Of a stretch of 38,517 nt of DNA, positions 29,023 to 36,941 are shown one piece after another. The position numbers and the translations under genes were made by a program. Positions within the stretch are counted from its first letter, which is position 1, and every line of letters begins with the position of its first letter. The DNA comes from Oscillospiraceae bacterium (GTDB taxonomy: Bacteria; Bacillota; Clostridia; Oscillospirales; Acutalibacteraceae). The DNA is taken from the NCBI GenBank assembly GCA_031290105.1, contig JAITOD010000041.1:1-38517 (forward strand), read 5' to 3'. The notes beneath the pieces were generated by a model, which was given only the letters and a program-made list of their open reading frames with translations, was not told the DNA's origin and made no database searches.

Positions 29023-31707
29023 TTGGAGTTTAAGTTTTCTGTTATTATGTCCGTCTATAACGTCGAAAAATACATCCGCGAGGCCGTTGACAGCATAATC
29101 AGCCAAACCATTGCTTTTGAAGAGAACGTAGAAATCGTTTTTGTTGACGATGGTTCCGTTGATTCTTCCGGGGCAATATGCGATGAATATGCAGGGCTTT
29201 ACCCCGGCAATATTCAGGTTATCCATAAAGAAAACGGCGGGCTTTCAGATGCCAGAAACGCAGGCTTAGACGTTGCCCGCGGCAGGTATATCAACTTTTT
29301 TGACCCGGATGATATCCTAAGCCCCAATACCCTTAAACGTGTATTCTCTTTTTTTGAGGAATACCGTGAAGCGATTGATTTTGTTACAATCCCGCTGGTG
29401 TATTTCGAGGCAAAGACGGGCTTGCATCCCAAATACAGGCTAATGGGCAAAAAAGACAGAATCATTAAATTGCAAGCCGAACCCTACAATTTTGTATTCT
29501 CTTCCGCTGCTTCATTCTATAAAGCAGAGGTCTTTGAAGAGAATCGCTTTGATGTGAACATGTTTGGTGCCGAGGACGCAAAGCTCAACGCGATACTCCA
29601 CCGCAAAAACACTATGTTTGGCTATGTCTGCCAGCGCGGTGTGAAGTATTATTACCGCCAGCGGGCAGACAAAAGTTCTACAGTTGACGCATATTTCTCA
29701 GACGAAAAAATCATGGCGGCCTATCGCTCGTCAATTGATTTTCTTGAAACGCTCATTGAGGGCAAAGACCCAAGCAATCTCCCGGATTATGTGAAGGAAA
29801 TAATCATATATGAAACCCGCGGACGGGTTATGCGTCTGAACCCAAAAGACGAAAAGCTCCGCGATGTATTAGCGGCTTATCGTCGGTTCATTTCCATGGT
29901 GGATAAGGATTTCATTGCGTACAGAACAAGATGGGCCCGCCAAAAAGCACACTTCTACGCCTTGCTCTCAGAGTTTTTTGCGAAAGAAAGCCCATTTCAG
30001 CTGCAACGCAACGGTTGCCTGGCGTGTGACGGGCGGTCCGTCTTAGATGTGCGGCGCTTATCGCTTAAAATTGCGGATGTGAAATTTTGTGACGACGGCG
30101 TAGAGTTTGACGCACTCTTCTGGGACTTTGGAATACAGGACTATGAGCTGTGGCTGGAAAGCAAAAGCTCACGCACGCGTTTGGATGTTTCTGCGCTTGG
30201 AATGCCATCTCCCCTCGACCTCGAATTCGGTGTGCACCACGTTTCCCGCGCGCTTTCTGTGCATGGCAAAGTGCCCGCAAAATCCGGCACATATCGCTTC
30301 ATATTGCACTCCGTTAAGTATAATACGGACTACACAATAAAGGAAATTCAACTGTTCCCAACTTCGCCGTTTGTGCTTAATGACCGCAGCATTCGCGTAT
30401 TCCGCCATGGTTACAGCGTTTCGTTGGCTAACGCCTGTTTCCGTGTTAACGCTGCGCCGCCGCCGGAGTGGAAATATAAGCTTTGGAGCTTTTTGTATAT
30501 CATGAAAACTTACAAGCCGAAGGGTAAAAAAGTCAATCCAAATGTGCAGCTTGCTTCCCTGTGGCTTCGCTTATTCAGCAAGGCGAAAAAGAAGTACTTG
30601 CTTTTCTGCGACCGCCCAATGCAGGCGGGCGATAACGCAGAGGCTTTTTTCCGCTACTACAATAAAAATCACCGAAAGCAAGCAAAAAATTGCTATTACA
30701 TTCTGGACAAGCACTCCCCTGACCTTAAGCGGATTCGCAAAATAGGCAAAGTTGCAAAATACGGCAGTCTGAAACACAAATTCCTTTACCTCAACTGCAA
30801 AACATTGTTTTCCTCTCATGTGCATCCGCTGTTTACCAACGCTTTCGATCACAAAACCGAGCGTAAATTTTATGCCGACCTGCTAAACTTTAAGCTGATT
30901 TGGCTGCAGCACGGCGTTTTGGAAAAGGACGTTCCAAAACAAGCAAATCGCTATAACCAAAAAGTCAGCGCCGTTGTGATTTCCTCCCGTCACGAAAAAC
31001 TGATTTGGGGGCAAAGCAGCTACTACTACGGTGAGGAAAGATTATTGCAAAGCGGGTTGCCGCGCTTTGATTTGCTGAAAAACGCGGCGCAAAACATAAT
31101 CACCGTCATCCCCACATGGCGCAATTACCTAACCGGTGCTGTGCAAAGCACGGGTCTGCACGGCACAAAAGACGGCTTTGAGGACAGCGACTATTTCAAA
31201 AACTATTCCGCCTTTCTCACAGATACACGCTTAGAGGCGATGCTGCGGCAACACGGCTATAAGCTGCGCTTTGTTCTGCACCCGGGTATGGCGGAGTATT
31301 TTGACCAATTTTCCGCATTGGGAACAGACGTTGTTGAGATTTGCGAAACCACCAAAATCTCATTCAATCACATTATAGATACGTCCAAGCTGATGATTAC
31401 GGACTATTCAAGCGTTGCGTTCGACTTTGCCTATTTGGGCAAGCCATTGCTCTATTTTCAGTTTGACAAAGAGCAGTTTTTCTCCTTGCACTATTCTCCT
31501 TCAGAGTTCTTTTCGTATGAAAAAAACGGATTCGGCGCAGTAGTAAAAACTGTTGACGAATTGATTGCCGGGCTGGGTCACTTCTTTGGTGTTGATTTCA
31601 AAAACGATGAAGAATATTTAGCGCGCATTAACAATACCTTCCTGTTCCGCGACCAAAACTGCTGCAAACGACTTTACGAGGCAGTTTCGGCAATGCCGGA
31701 AGATTGA
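29023..31707 (+). CDS. Fused GT2 glycosyltransferase / CDP-glycerol-type polymer transferase
   Basis: An 894-residue cytoplasmic or membrane-peripheral enzyme with two domains. Residues about 4-250 are a GT-A family 2 glycosyltransferase (FSVIMSVYNVEKYIREAVDS, IVFVDDGSVDSSG, NGGLSDARNAGLD, INFFDPDDI). A middle region (330-480) is of unknown type. Residues about 515-890 are a TagF/TarF-like Glyphos_transf domain (SSHVHPLFTNAF, LIWLQHGVLEKDV, ESGLPRFDLL-like LLQSGLPRFDLL, VIPTWRNYL, VLHPGMAEYF, MITDYSSVAFDFAYLGKPLLYF). The enzyme probably adds both a sugar and a polyol phosphate to a wall teichoic acid-like polymer. The likely start is TTG 29023, behind GGGGGATC; no ATG is well placed. Confidence 0.9.
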   Translation: MEFKFSVIMSVYNVEKYIREAVDSIISQTIAFEENVEIVFVDDGSVDSSGAICDEYAGLYPGNIQVIHKENGGLSDARNAGLDVARGRYINFFDPDDILSPNTLKRVFSFFEEYREAIDFVTIPLVYFEAKTGLHPKYRLMGKKDRIIKLQAEPYNFVFSSAASFYKAEVFEENRFDVNMFGAEDAKLNAILHRKNTMFGYVCQRGVKYYYRQRADKSSTVDAYFSDEKIMAAYRSSIDFLETLIEGKDPSNLPDYVKEIIIYETRGRVMRLNPKDEKLRDVLAAYRRFISMVDKDFIAYRTRWARQKAHFYALLSEFFAKESPFQLQRNGCLACDGRSVLDVRRLSLKIADVKFCDDGVEFDALFWDFGIQDYELWLESKSSRTRLDVSALGMPSPLDLEFGVHHVSRALSVHGKVPAKSGTYRFILHSVKYNTDYTIKEIQLFPTSPFVLNDRSIRVFRHGYSVSLANACFRVNAAPPPEWKYKLWSFLYIMKTYKPKGKKVNPNVQLASLWLRLFSKAKKKYLLFCDRPMQAGDNAEAFFRYYNKNHRKQAKNCYYILDKHSPDLKRIRKIGKVAKYGSLKHKFLYLNCKTLFSSHVHPLFTNAFDHKTERKFYADLLNFKLIWLQHGVLEKDVPKQANRYNQKVSAVVISSRHEKLIWGQSSYYYGEERLLQSGLPRFDLLKNAAQNIITVIPTWRNYLTGAVQSTGLHGTKDGFEDSDYFKNYSAFLTDTRLEAMLRQHGYKLRFVLHPGMAEYFDQFSALGTDVVEICETTKISFNHIIDTSKLMITDYSSVAFDFAYLGKPLLYFQFDKEQFFSLHYSPSEFFSYEKNGFGAVVKTVDELIAGLGHFFGVDFKNDEEYLARINNTFLFRDQNCCKRLYEAVSAMPED

Positions 31708-31818
31708 CGCCGTAGCTGACTTTGCGCAGAAGGATAAGCCGGCTTTTCCGTGTGCATTTTGCAGAAAGATATTCCAAAACGAAATTTATAATTTAAACAA
31801 ACGGAGGTTATAATCAAG

Positions 31819-33465
31819 ATGCTAAGCCGGATAAAACTGAAAGTTAGGCGAACAAAGCGAAAAATCTTGAGGAAAATCGGGTGCGGTCCGGGGCGAATGT
31901 CCGACTTTCTGTTTCAGGTATTCTGCAAAAAAAAGTTTTTGTCGGATTGCCTTTCGATTTCGGGCTATCTGATTAAGTTTGGCAACTATAATCAAACCCC
32001 GTTTTGCGACTATAAAATAGCCTTGTCACAAAGCCGATACACTCCCGTTTTTGGCACGGAACGCAGCTTTTTTGGCCTTTTGTTCTGCCATTACCGCGTG
32101 TCAATACCATATGACGAGGTTCTGGAAATGGAAGTTCAAAACCGCGTTGAGGCTGTGTGCGTCAACGCGGTTGGCGATGAAATCCGCCGCCCGCTGAACT
32201 ACGCTTTTCGCCACTTTCGCCGCGGTCGTTTTCTCAGTTCAAAAGTCAAGGTTTTTTCTGCCGAAAACATCGCCGTTTATTTTCGTCAAAGCATTAAAAA
32301 TGCGCTGTATATCACAGTGCGCGGCGTGAATGTTACGGACAGCCGCAAAGAGGACTTGAAGCTCAACCTTGCACGGCTTTTGTCAATATTTTTTAAGCAA
32401 AAAAAAGTGATTTATTTATTTGAAAAAGAAAACGCAAAATACGAGGAAGGCGCGTCAATAGTATTCGAGAGATTGCTCGCGGAAGGTCATAAAAACGTCT
32501 ATTTCTCAATAAAAAAAGACAGTCCGCAGCTGAGAAATATCCCGGCGCAATACCAAAATAACGTGCTTGAGTGCTATTCATTCAAGCAATACCTTTACTT
32601 CTTTGCCGCGTATTCGTTCATCTCCACCGAGGCAATGGGGCACGCGCTGGAGCTGCGATGCCGCAACAAGCATGTGATGCGGCATTTAAGCAGCAATTTG
32701 CGGTATGTTTTTTTGCAGCATGGCGTTATGTATATGCTGTCGCTGCGGGGAAAATACCGCTCGTCATTCCAAAAGGCATCTTTTCCCGGGCGGGGCAAGG
32801 TTGTGGTAAATTCACAGGCAGAGGCAGAGCATTTTGTTGAACTGGGCGGGTTTTATAACAGCGACCTCTATCTTTCGGGGCTGCCAAAATTTGACTATGC
32901 CGTCCGCAATGCCGAACACCCGCGCATACTTATCATGCCCACCTGGCGTCCGTGGGATTACAACTTAATTCGCTTTGACCCGCTGCGCACGTCATATTTC
33001 AAGTTTGTGTTCAATATTATTGACCGCGTTCCGGACGAATTGAAGCAATATATTACGCTGCTGCCGCATCCGCTGCTTGCTAACGGTCTGCAGGAAAACC
33101 CGCTGAAGCGTTATATTCCCGATGAATTTTCATATGATGAAATGCTGCGTGAAACGGACCTGCTTATCACCGACTATTCGTCAATTTCTTACGATGCATT
33201 TTATCGCGGCAGCAACGTGATTTTTTGCTGGGAAGAAAAGGATTGGTGCCTTGAGCAATACCAAAATACGCTTATGCTCAACGAACAAAACGCTTTTGGC
33301 GACGTAAGCATACGCTGGAGCGACCTTGCCGCGCTGATAAAAAAGAACTATGCCACGCCCCAAAGCCAAGGTCACATCAAGCGGTATAGGAAAATCGTAT
33401 TTTTCAACGATGGCAAAAACACCGACAGGCTAATCAAATTGATGAAGCGTGACGGATACATTTGA
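31819..33465 (+). CDS. CDP-glycerol glycerophosphotransferase family protein (TagF-like)
   Basis: A 548-residue enzyme. The first 190 residues are basic and of unknown fold. The rest is a Glyphos_transf domain with the same motif order as its neighbour: EKENAKYEEGASIVFERLLAEG, SFISTEAMGHAL, YVFLQHGVMYML, LYLSGLPKFDYAV, RILIMPTWRPWD, LLPHPLLANGL and LLITDYSSISYDAFYRGSNVIF. It likely polymerises or attaches a polyol phosphate in a teichoic acid-type surface polymer. GGAGG lies eleven bases before the ATG. It follows the fused enzyme after 111 bases without a clear promoter or terminator, so an operon is likely. No CDP-glycerol synthesis genes or exporter are in the window. Confidence 0.9.
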   Translation: MLSRIKLKVRRTKRKILRKIGCGPGRMSDFLFQVFCKKKFLSDCLSISGYLIKFGNYNQTPFCDYKIALSQSRYTPVFGTERSFFGLLFCHYRVSIPYDEVLEMEVQNRVEAVCVNAVGDEIRRPLNYAFRHFRRGRFLSSKVKVFSAENIAVYFRQSIKNALYITVRGVNVTDSRKEDLKLNLARLLSIFFKQKKVIYLFEKENAKYEEGASIVFERLLAEGHKNVYFSIKKDSPQLRNIPAQYQNNVLECYSFKQYLYFFAAYSFISTEAMGHALELRCRNKHVMRHLSSNLRYVFLQHGVMYMLSLRGKYRSSFQKASFPGRGKVVVNSQAEAEHFVELGGFYNSDLYLSGLPKFDYAVRNAEHPRILIMPTWRPWDYNLIRFDPLRTSYFKFVFNIIDRVPDELKQYITLLPHPLLANGLQENPLKRYIPDEFSYDEMLRETDLLITDYSSISYDAFYRGSNVIFCWEEKDWCLEQYQNTLMLNEQNAFGDVSIRWSDLAALIKKNYATPQSQGHIKRYRKIVFFNDGKNTDRLIKLMKRDGYI

Positions 33466-33857
33466 TTACGGGCGGTGAATCAAGCCGTAACAGCATAGGA
33501 TCTTCAGCTCATTCCGCGATATATAATCGCCTTGAAGTGGCGGAAAGCAAATTTATTGCTGCGTTTCGCACCTGAAAATTACACAATTAGGGTCGTCAAT
33601 AACCTTTTGCAGTTCGTCACCGGAAAGATAGGCAACCATGCCGAGGTATTGGAAGCCAAAGCAATGAATTCCCGCTTATTGATGCTTTTTCCCCATCAAC
33701 CGTTATCGCACCAACGGCAAAAACGGCGATGCGTATTTTTCCAATCGCCATAATCGGGCGATAATCATCGGAAGGCCCGCCATGAATTTGGCACAGCGGG
33801 TTTTATGGCGGACAGCGAGCATGGTCAGCAGCATAGTGCCGCCGATGATAAGCTGTT
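33466..33857. other. Intergenic stretch with gene remnants
   Basis: About 390 bases between the convergent TagF-like and GNAT-fusion genes. No intact gene is present. On the minus strand two broken coding pieces can be read (33553-33672 and 33703-33863), interrupted by stops and with no ribosome sites, so this looks like a decayed insertion of small genes. Confidence 0.55.
33553..33672 (-). pseudogene. Remnant C-terminus of an unknown protein
   Basis: On the minus strand a frame that ends at 33553 reads FGFQYLGMVAYLSGDELQKV and continues IDDPNCVIFRCETQQ before the stop. The composition looks like real protein, but an in-frame stop lies just upstream and no start or ribosome site is present. 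I do not recognise the family. It is most likely the tail of a gene that has lost its front to a frameshift or deletion. Confidence 0.45.
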
Positions 33858-33863
33858 TTATGT
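33703..33863 (-). pseudogene. Remnant reading frame with a duplicated KQLII-GGTM start
   Basis: On the minus strand a frame ending at 33703 includes KQLIIGGTMLLTMLAVRHKT and a later MAGLPMIIARLWRLEKYASP. The first ten codons closely copy the front of the P-loop kinase gene at 37433-37948 (KQLIIVGGTM), including a run of 16 identical bases, but the similarity stops before the ATP-binding loop. It begins inside the end of the GNAT-fusion gene. No ribosome site is seen. A broken partial duplication is the simplest reading. Confidence 0.4.
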
Positions 33864-35027
33864 TTGATTCAATTCCTTTACCATGATGTAGTCCTCGTCA
33901 TTTTCGTCGATGATTTTGTATCCCATGCGTTCGTACAAACGGAACGCCGGATTTTCCTTTTGCACCGACAGCGAAATTCGGGCATATTCCCGTGCTTTCA
34001 ACGCATCATGCAACGCTGTGAGCAACTTGCCGCCGATGCCTTTGCTGCGATATTCAGGCAACACAGAAATGGCAAGCTCCGGCGTATGGTCGTCGATGTT
34101 GCCATAGCCTTTTTTATTGGGGTCAGAAAGAATCCGCGACCACGCAGCACCGATAATCTTTTCTCCTTTTACTGCGACAAAGCAAACGTCGTCCGGCTGA
34201 CCGAAATCTTTAATGTATATGGATATTCTCGGTTCCCAAATAACCTCTGCCGAAGGTGCTTCTGCGCCTTCGGGGACAAATATGGCGAGAACCAAAAAAT
34301 CTTCGAGCCATGGCGTTTCCGCAGGTGTAATCGGGCGGATTTTCACCTTGTTTTTCGCCTGAATCACTATTCCCGCTACCACACCGCCGCACAAGCCAAC
34401 GCCGATTCCGAATGCCAGCCAAAGCCCGACTTCGCCGGTCAGCAAGCCGGCAATACTCCCCAATACCGTTCCAAAGCACAAAACCAGAAAAAAGCCCATC
34501 GCCGTATTGCTGCCGTCATCTTTGCTCTTGATGTTCGTTGGAATAATGGGCTGCGGTGCATCGTCATAGGGTTCATCCAGCACCCACGGCAATGTAAAAC
34601 TCACTTCCATTTGCAGTCCGGGCTCAGGAAAAACCCCCGGCACAACAGATACCTCGCGTGTGAAACCAATCTCGAAATTTTCTGTCACTTTGTGCATCGG
34701 CGTTATATTTTGATGAGAAACGTTCTTGGTTACCGGCTGCCACGCGTCATCGCCGGAGATATAGTTGCCGACGAGATGATAAAACCCGCCATAATGAACG
34801 ATTCCGCCTTCAAAATAGTTTTCATATATTTCAGACGGCTTGAGCGGGTCAACGCCCAAGTACGCAAAAAATCGAAATACGTCGTCAGGCAAAGAGGGCG
34901 CGGCCTTCATAAAATTTCGACAAGTGTGGCAAGTGCAGCCGATTTCAAGCGGCAGCGCAGCATAAGCGGCTTTTGTTGCCGCCTCGTCCAATTCGATTGT
35001 CCAGCTGCCGATTTGTTTCTTTTGCAT
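33858..35027 (-). CDS. GNAT acetyltransferase fused to a Cys-motif domain and two membrane helices
   Basis: A 389-residue protein with three parts. Residues 1-165 form a soluble domain of a family I cannot name, with CTCHTCRNFM (31-40), FFAYLGVDPLKPSEIYEN and GIVHYGGFYHLVGNY. Residues about 177-222 are two hydrophobic helices (MGFFLVLCFGTVLGSIAGLL and WLAFGIGVGLCGGVVAGIVI). Residues 227-389 are a GNAT acetyltransferase with the acetyl-CoA loop LPEYRSKGIGGKLLTALHDA and the ending NPAFRLYERMGYKI. Both soluble parts should face the cytoplasm. ATG 35027 has GGAGAGG upstream; an open frame above it overlaps the tag gene. It is the last gene of a tight minus-strand cluster. Substrate unknown. Confidence 0.75.
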   Translation of the reverse strand: MQKKQIGSWTIELDEAATKAAYAALPLEIGCTCHTCRNFMKAAPSLPDDVFRFFAYLGVDPLKPSEIYENYFEGGIVHYGGFYHLVGNYISGDDAWQPVTKNVSHQNITPMHKVTENFEIGFTREVSVVPGVFPEPGLQMEVSFTLPWVLDEPYDDAPQPIIPTNIKSKDDGSNTAMGFFLVLCFGTVLGSIAGLLTGEVGLWLAFGIGVGLCGGVVAGIVIQAKNKVKIRPITPAETPWLEDFLVLAIFVPEGAEAPSAEVIWEPRISIYIKDFGQPDDVCFVAVKGEKIIGAAWSRILSDPNKKGYGNIDDHTPELAISVLPEYRSKGIGGKLLTALHDALKAREYARISLSVQKENPAFRLYERMGYKIIDENDEDYIMVKELNQT

Positions 35028-35043
35028 AGTATGCCTCTCCGTG

Positions 35044-35631
35044 TTATCTAAAATCGCACCACGCCATGTGGTCGTTGATGATCCCCACAGACTGCAGATA
35101 GCTGTAAACAATGGTACTGCCCACAAATTTGAACCCCAGCTTTTTCATGTCCTTGCTGATTTCATCCGACAACGGCGAAGTGGCGGACATCTCCTCTTGC
35201 CGTTCCCAGCGGTTGATGATCGGTTTGCCGCCTGTGCCCGGAGGGGTATCTACATAGTCCCACAGAAATTTGTCCAGCCCGTTTGGCAGCTGCAGAACCG
35301 CCTGCGCATTCGTGACGGCGGCGCCCACTTTCAGCCGGTTGCGGACGATGCCGGGGTTTTGCAGAAGCTCCGCAATTTTATTTTCATCGTAAGAGGCAAT
35401 TTTTTCAACATCCCAGTTATCGAATGCGGCACGGTAATTTTCACGCTTGTGCAGAATACACGACCACGAAAGCCCTGCTTGTGCGCCCTCCAAAATCAGC
35501 ATCTCAAAGAGCTCGCGCTCGCCGTGGCAGGGCTTGCCCCACTGGGTGTCGTGGTAGTCACGCATAAGGGTGTCGGTGGTGTCGCCTGCCAGCGAGGCTC
35601 CCGCCCATGGGCAGCGGCGAATATCACTCAT
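35044..35631 (-). CDS. tag: DNA-3-methyladenine glycosylase I
   Basis: A 195-residue base-excision repair enzyme that removes 3-methyladenine from DNA. The zinc ligands of the Tag family are all present: Cys in RRCPWAG, His in MRDYHDTQWG, and His and Cys in IINDHMAWCDF. The catalytic-pocket Glu lies in LFEMLILEGAQAGLSW. Length is typical. GAGGAGAAA precedes the ATG, which overlaps the stop of the YjbR gene by four bases. No ada or alkA gene is nearby, so any induction by alkylation cannot be inferred. Confidence 0.96.
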   Translation of the reverse strand: MSDIRRCPWAGASLAGDTTDTLMRDYHDTQWGKPCHGERELFEMLILEGAQAGLSWSCILHKRENYRAAFDNWDVEKIASYDENKIAELLQNPGIVRNRLKVGAAVTNAQAVLQLPNGLDKFLWDYVDTPPGTGGKPIINRWERQEEMSATSPLSDEISKDMKKLGFKFVGSTIVYSYLQSVGIINDHMAWCDFR

Positions 35632-35987
35632 GTTACTTTTCTCCTCGCTTTCGGTTTAATCAAATCATAGCTCGCCTGAATTTGCCGGAACAGTTCATCC
35701 TCCGGCACATCCGAGCCAATGATAACAGTGTTCCAATGAGTTTTGTTCATGTGCCAGCCGGGCAGCACGCCCTCGAACGCTTGCCGCAAAAAATCAGATT
35801 CAAATGGGTCGCACTTGAGATTCACAAAGAGCTTGCCTTTGCGCTCGGCAATAAAGGCAAACGACTTTTTGTTGACCTTGTGCCGCATGACCGCCATATC
35901 GCTGTTCCGCTCGCTTGCGGCAAAAGGATAATCTTCGTAGGCGAACGGCAGGGTCAGGCAGCGGTCGATGAGTTCTTGTCGGGTCAT
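35628..35987 (-). CDS. MmcQ/YjbR family DNA-binding-like protein
   Basis: A 119-residue protein of the MmcQ/YjbR (CyaY-fold-like) family. Hallmarks are LTLPFAYEDYPF near the N-terminus, KSFAFIAERKGKLFVNLKCDP, and the conserved PGWHMNKTHWNTVII followed by the C-terminal SYDLIKPK. The family is annotated as DNA-binding from structure, but its role is unknown; fusions and neighbours with DNA repair genes are known. It overlaps the flavodoxin gene by four bases (ATGA) and the tag gene by four bases, so it is translationally coupled on both sides. Confidence 0.9.
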   Translation of the reverse strand: MTRQELIDRCLTLPFAYEDYPFAASERNSDMAVMRHKVNKKSFAFIAERKGKLFVNLKCDPFESDFLRQAFEGVLPGWHMNKTHWNTVIIGSDVPEDELFRQIQASYDLIKPKARRKVT

Positions 35988-36409
35988 GATGTAATTTTCG
36001 CCGCAAACTCGTTGATAGCCGCGATTTGATTATCGTTCAGTTTTGCCTTGCCCGCTTGACCAAAAAAGGCATGTCCTTTCAGCAAGAATTTTACTGCAAG
36101 CGTCTCCTCGCAGACGGGGATCCCTTTTGCTTTTGCGGCTTCCAGAATGTCCTTTGTTTTATCCATGCCGCCGGCGGTGGTGAATGCGGCGATGCGTTTT
36201 ATTTTGGCAGTGTCAAGGTTTTTAAGCCAGGTTTTCAGCGCAGTGTCAAGCCCCCACGCATATACGCCGCCGCCAACGATCAGCAGGTCGATGGGTTCGT
36301 TTACAGGCGTATCAATCGGCTCGGCAATTACGCCGACTGCTTTTGCAATAGCGTCCGCCACCGTCTTTGTGTTTCCTCCACGGGATTGATATCTTACTGA
36401 AATGTTCAT
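35984..36409 (-). CDS. Flavodoxin-like protein
   Basis: A 141-residue flavodoxin-fold protein. The phosphate-binding loop is SVRYQSRGGNTKTVADAIAK, with S-R-G-G-N-T where T/S-x-T-G-N-T is usual, so FMN binding is likely but with an altered loop. DLLIVGGGVYAWGLDTALKTWL and IAAFTTAGGMDKTKDILEAA follow the typical order. It may shuttle electrons or act as an FMN-dependent reductase. ATG 36409 has AAGGG nine bases upstream; ATG 36418 is in frame and overlaps the stop of the Cys-rich gene, an alternative. It belongs to the overlapped minus-strand cluster. Confidence 0.85.
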   Translation of the reverse strand: MNISVRYQSRGGNTKTVADAIAKAVGVIAEPIDTPVNEPIDLLIVGGGVYAWGLDTALKTWLKNLDTAKIKRIAAFTTAGGMDKTKDILEAAKAKGIPVCEETLAVKFLLKGHAFFGQAGKAKLNDNQIAAINEFAAKITS

Positions 36410-36414
36410 GCTGT

Positions 36415-36564
36415 TCATCCCTTCTTGTTGAAAAATTCTACTATTTTTTGTTTCCATCGCGGGCTGTTACAGTAGGTCTTGCCTTTGTGATTTTCCTTGC
36501 AAGCCACACAGTCGCCATGACGTTTGCACCCCACATTGGGGCATTTACAGTTCGCGTTTATCAT
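36415..36564 (-). CDS. 49-residue Cys-rich small protein
   Basis: A very short gene reading MINANCKCPNVGCKRHGDCV and then ACKENHKGKTYCNSP. Six cysteines plus histidines in the first 32 residues (CKC, GCKRHGDCVAC, YC) suggest a zinc- or metal-binding knuckle, followed by a basic tail. A perfect GGGGAGGAAAC ribosome site precedes ATG 36564. The gene overlaps the end of the zinc-ribbon gene by 20 bases and abuts the flavodoxin start, so it is built into the operon. I recall similar small Cys-rich proteins in Clostridia but cannot name a function. Confidence 0.75.
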   Translation of the reverse strand: MINANCKCPNVGCKRHGDCVACKENHKGKTYCNSPRWKQKIVEFFNKKG

Positions 36565-36817
36565 AATGGTTTCCTCCCCACCGCTTCAATGTCGGCAGTT
36601 TTTCAGCCAGCATTGCGCGGGCTTTATCCGCACCCATCTGGTGTGCCAAAAACGGGACGCACCGCTCTATCATTTGCTCAATCATAAGGTCGTCAGTAAA
36701 CTGCCCGTTCTGATAGCAGTGGTGGCAATAGTCGGGGCTTGGACTCCCGTCCGCATTGGTGCCGTGGGCTTTTTCGCTTGTCAGCGGCATGGTGCAGCTT
36801 TGGCAGATTGTACTCAT
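36545..36817 (-). CDS. Putative zinc-ribbon protein
   Basis: A 90-residue protein of the 'putative zinc ribbon' type. Zinc ligands are CQSC near residue 5 (STICQSCTMPL) and CHHC near residue 30 (SPDYCHHCYQNGQF). The rest is helical and includes MIEQMIERCVPFLAHQMGADKA and a final LPTLKRWG, the usual pattern of this family in Clostridia. Function is unknown. ATG 36817 has GAGGAGGA upstream, which overlaps the end of the gene remnant at 36828-36941; a further upstream frame to 36838 lacks a ribosome site. Its 3' end overlaps the Cys-rich gene. Confidence 0.88.
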   Translation of the reverse strand: MSTICQSCTMPLTSEKAHGTNADGSPSPDYCHHCYQNGQFTDDLMIEQMIERCVPFLAHQMGADKARAMLAEKLPTLKRWGGNHYDKREL

Positions 36818-36827
36818 AATGTCCTCC

Positions 36828-36941
36828 TCAAAACACAAACGGAATCAACCGCTTGGATGTCTTTTTGTATTCCACATACTGTTCTCCAAATATCCTCACG
36901 CATTCTTTCCTCTGTCTGAATACGATAGGTATTTTCCGGGT
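36828..36941 (-). pseudogene. Remnant C-terminus of an isoprenylcysteine/phospholipid methyltransferase family protein
   Basis: On the minus strand, directly after the GNAT stop and in the same frame, 37 codons read TRKIPIVFRQRKECVRIFGE then QYVEYKKTSKRLIPFVF and a stop. The pattern FGE-x-Y-x-x-Y-x-x-T-x-x-L-I-P-F is the characteristic tail of the ICMT-like membrane methyltransferase family. No start or membrane part remains, so it is a truncated relic, probably left when the cluster was rearranged. Confidence 0.6.

Noticed and set aside
28318-29226. Minus-strand frame of about 300 residues across the DivIVA-like gene and promoter
   Set aside because: It covers a consensus promoter and two real genes on the other strand and has no motif or ribosome site.
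33864-35051. Plus-strand frame of about 395 residues opposite the GNAT fusion
   Set aside because: Composition is Arg/His/Phe-rich as expected from an antisense frame, and the minus strand has a GNAT domain and ribosome site.
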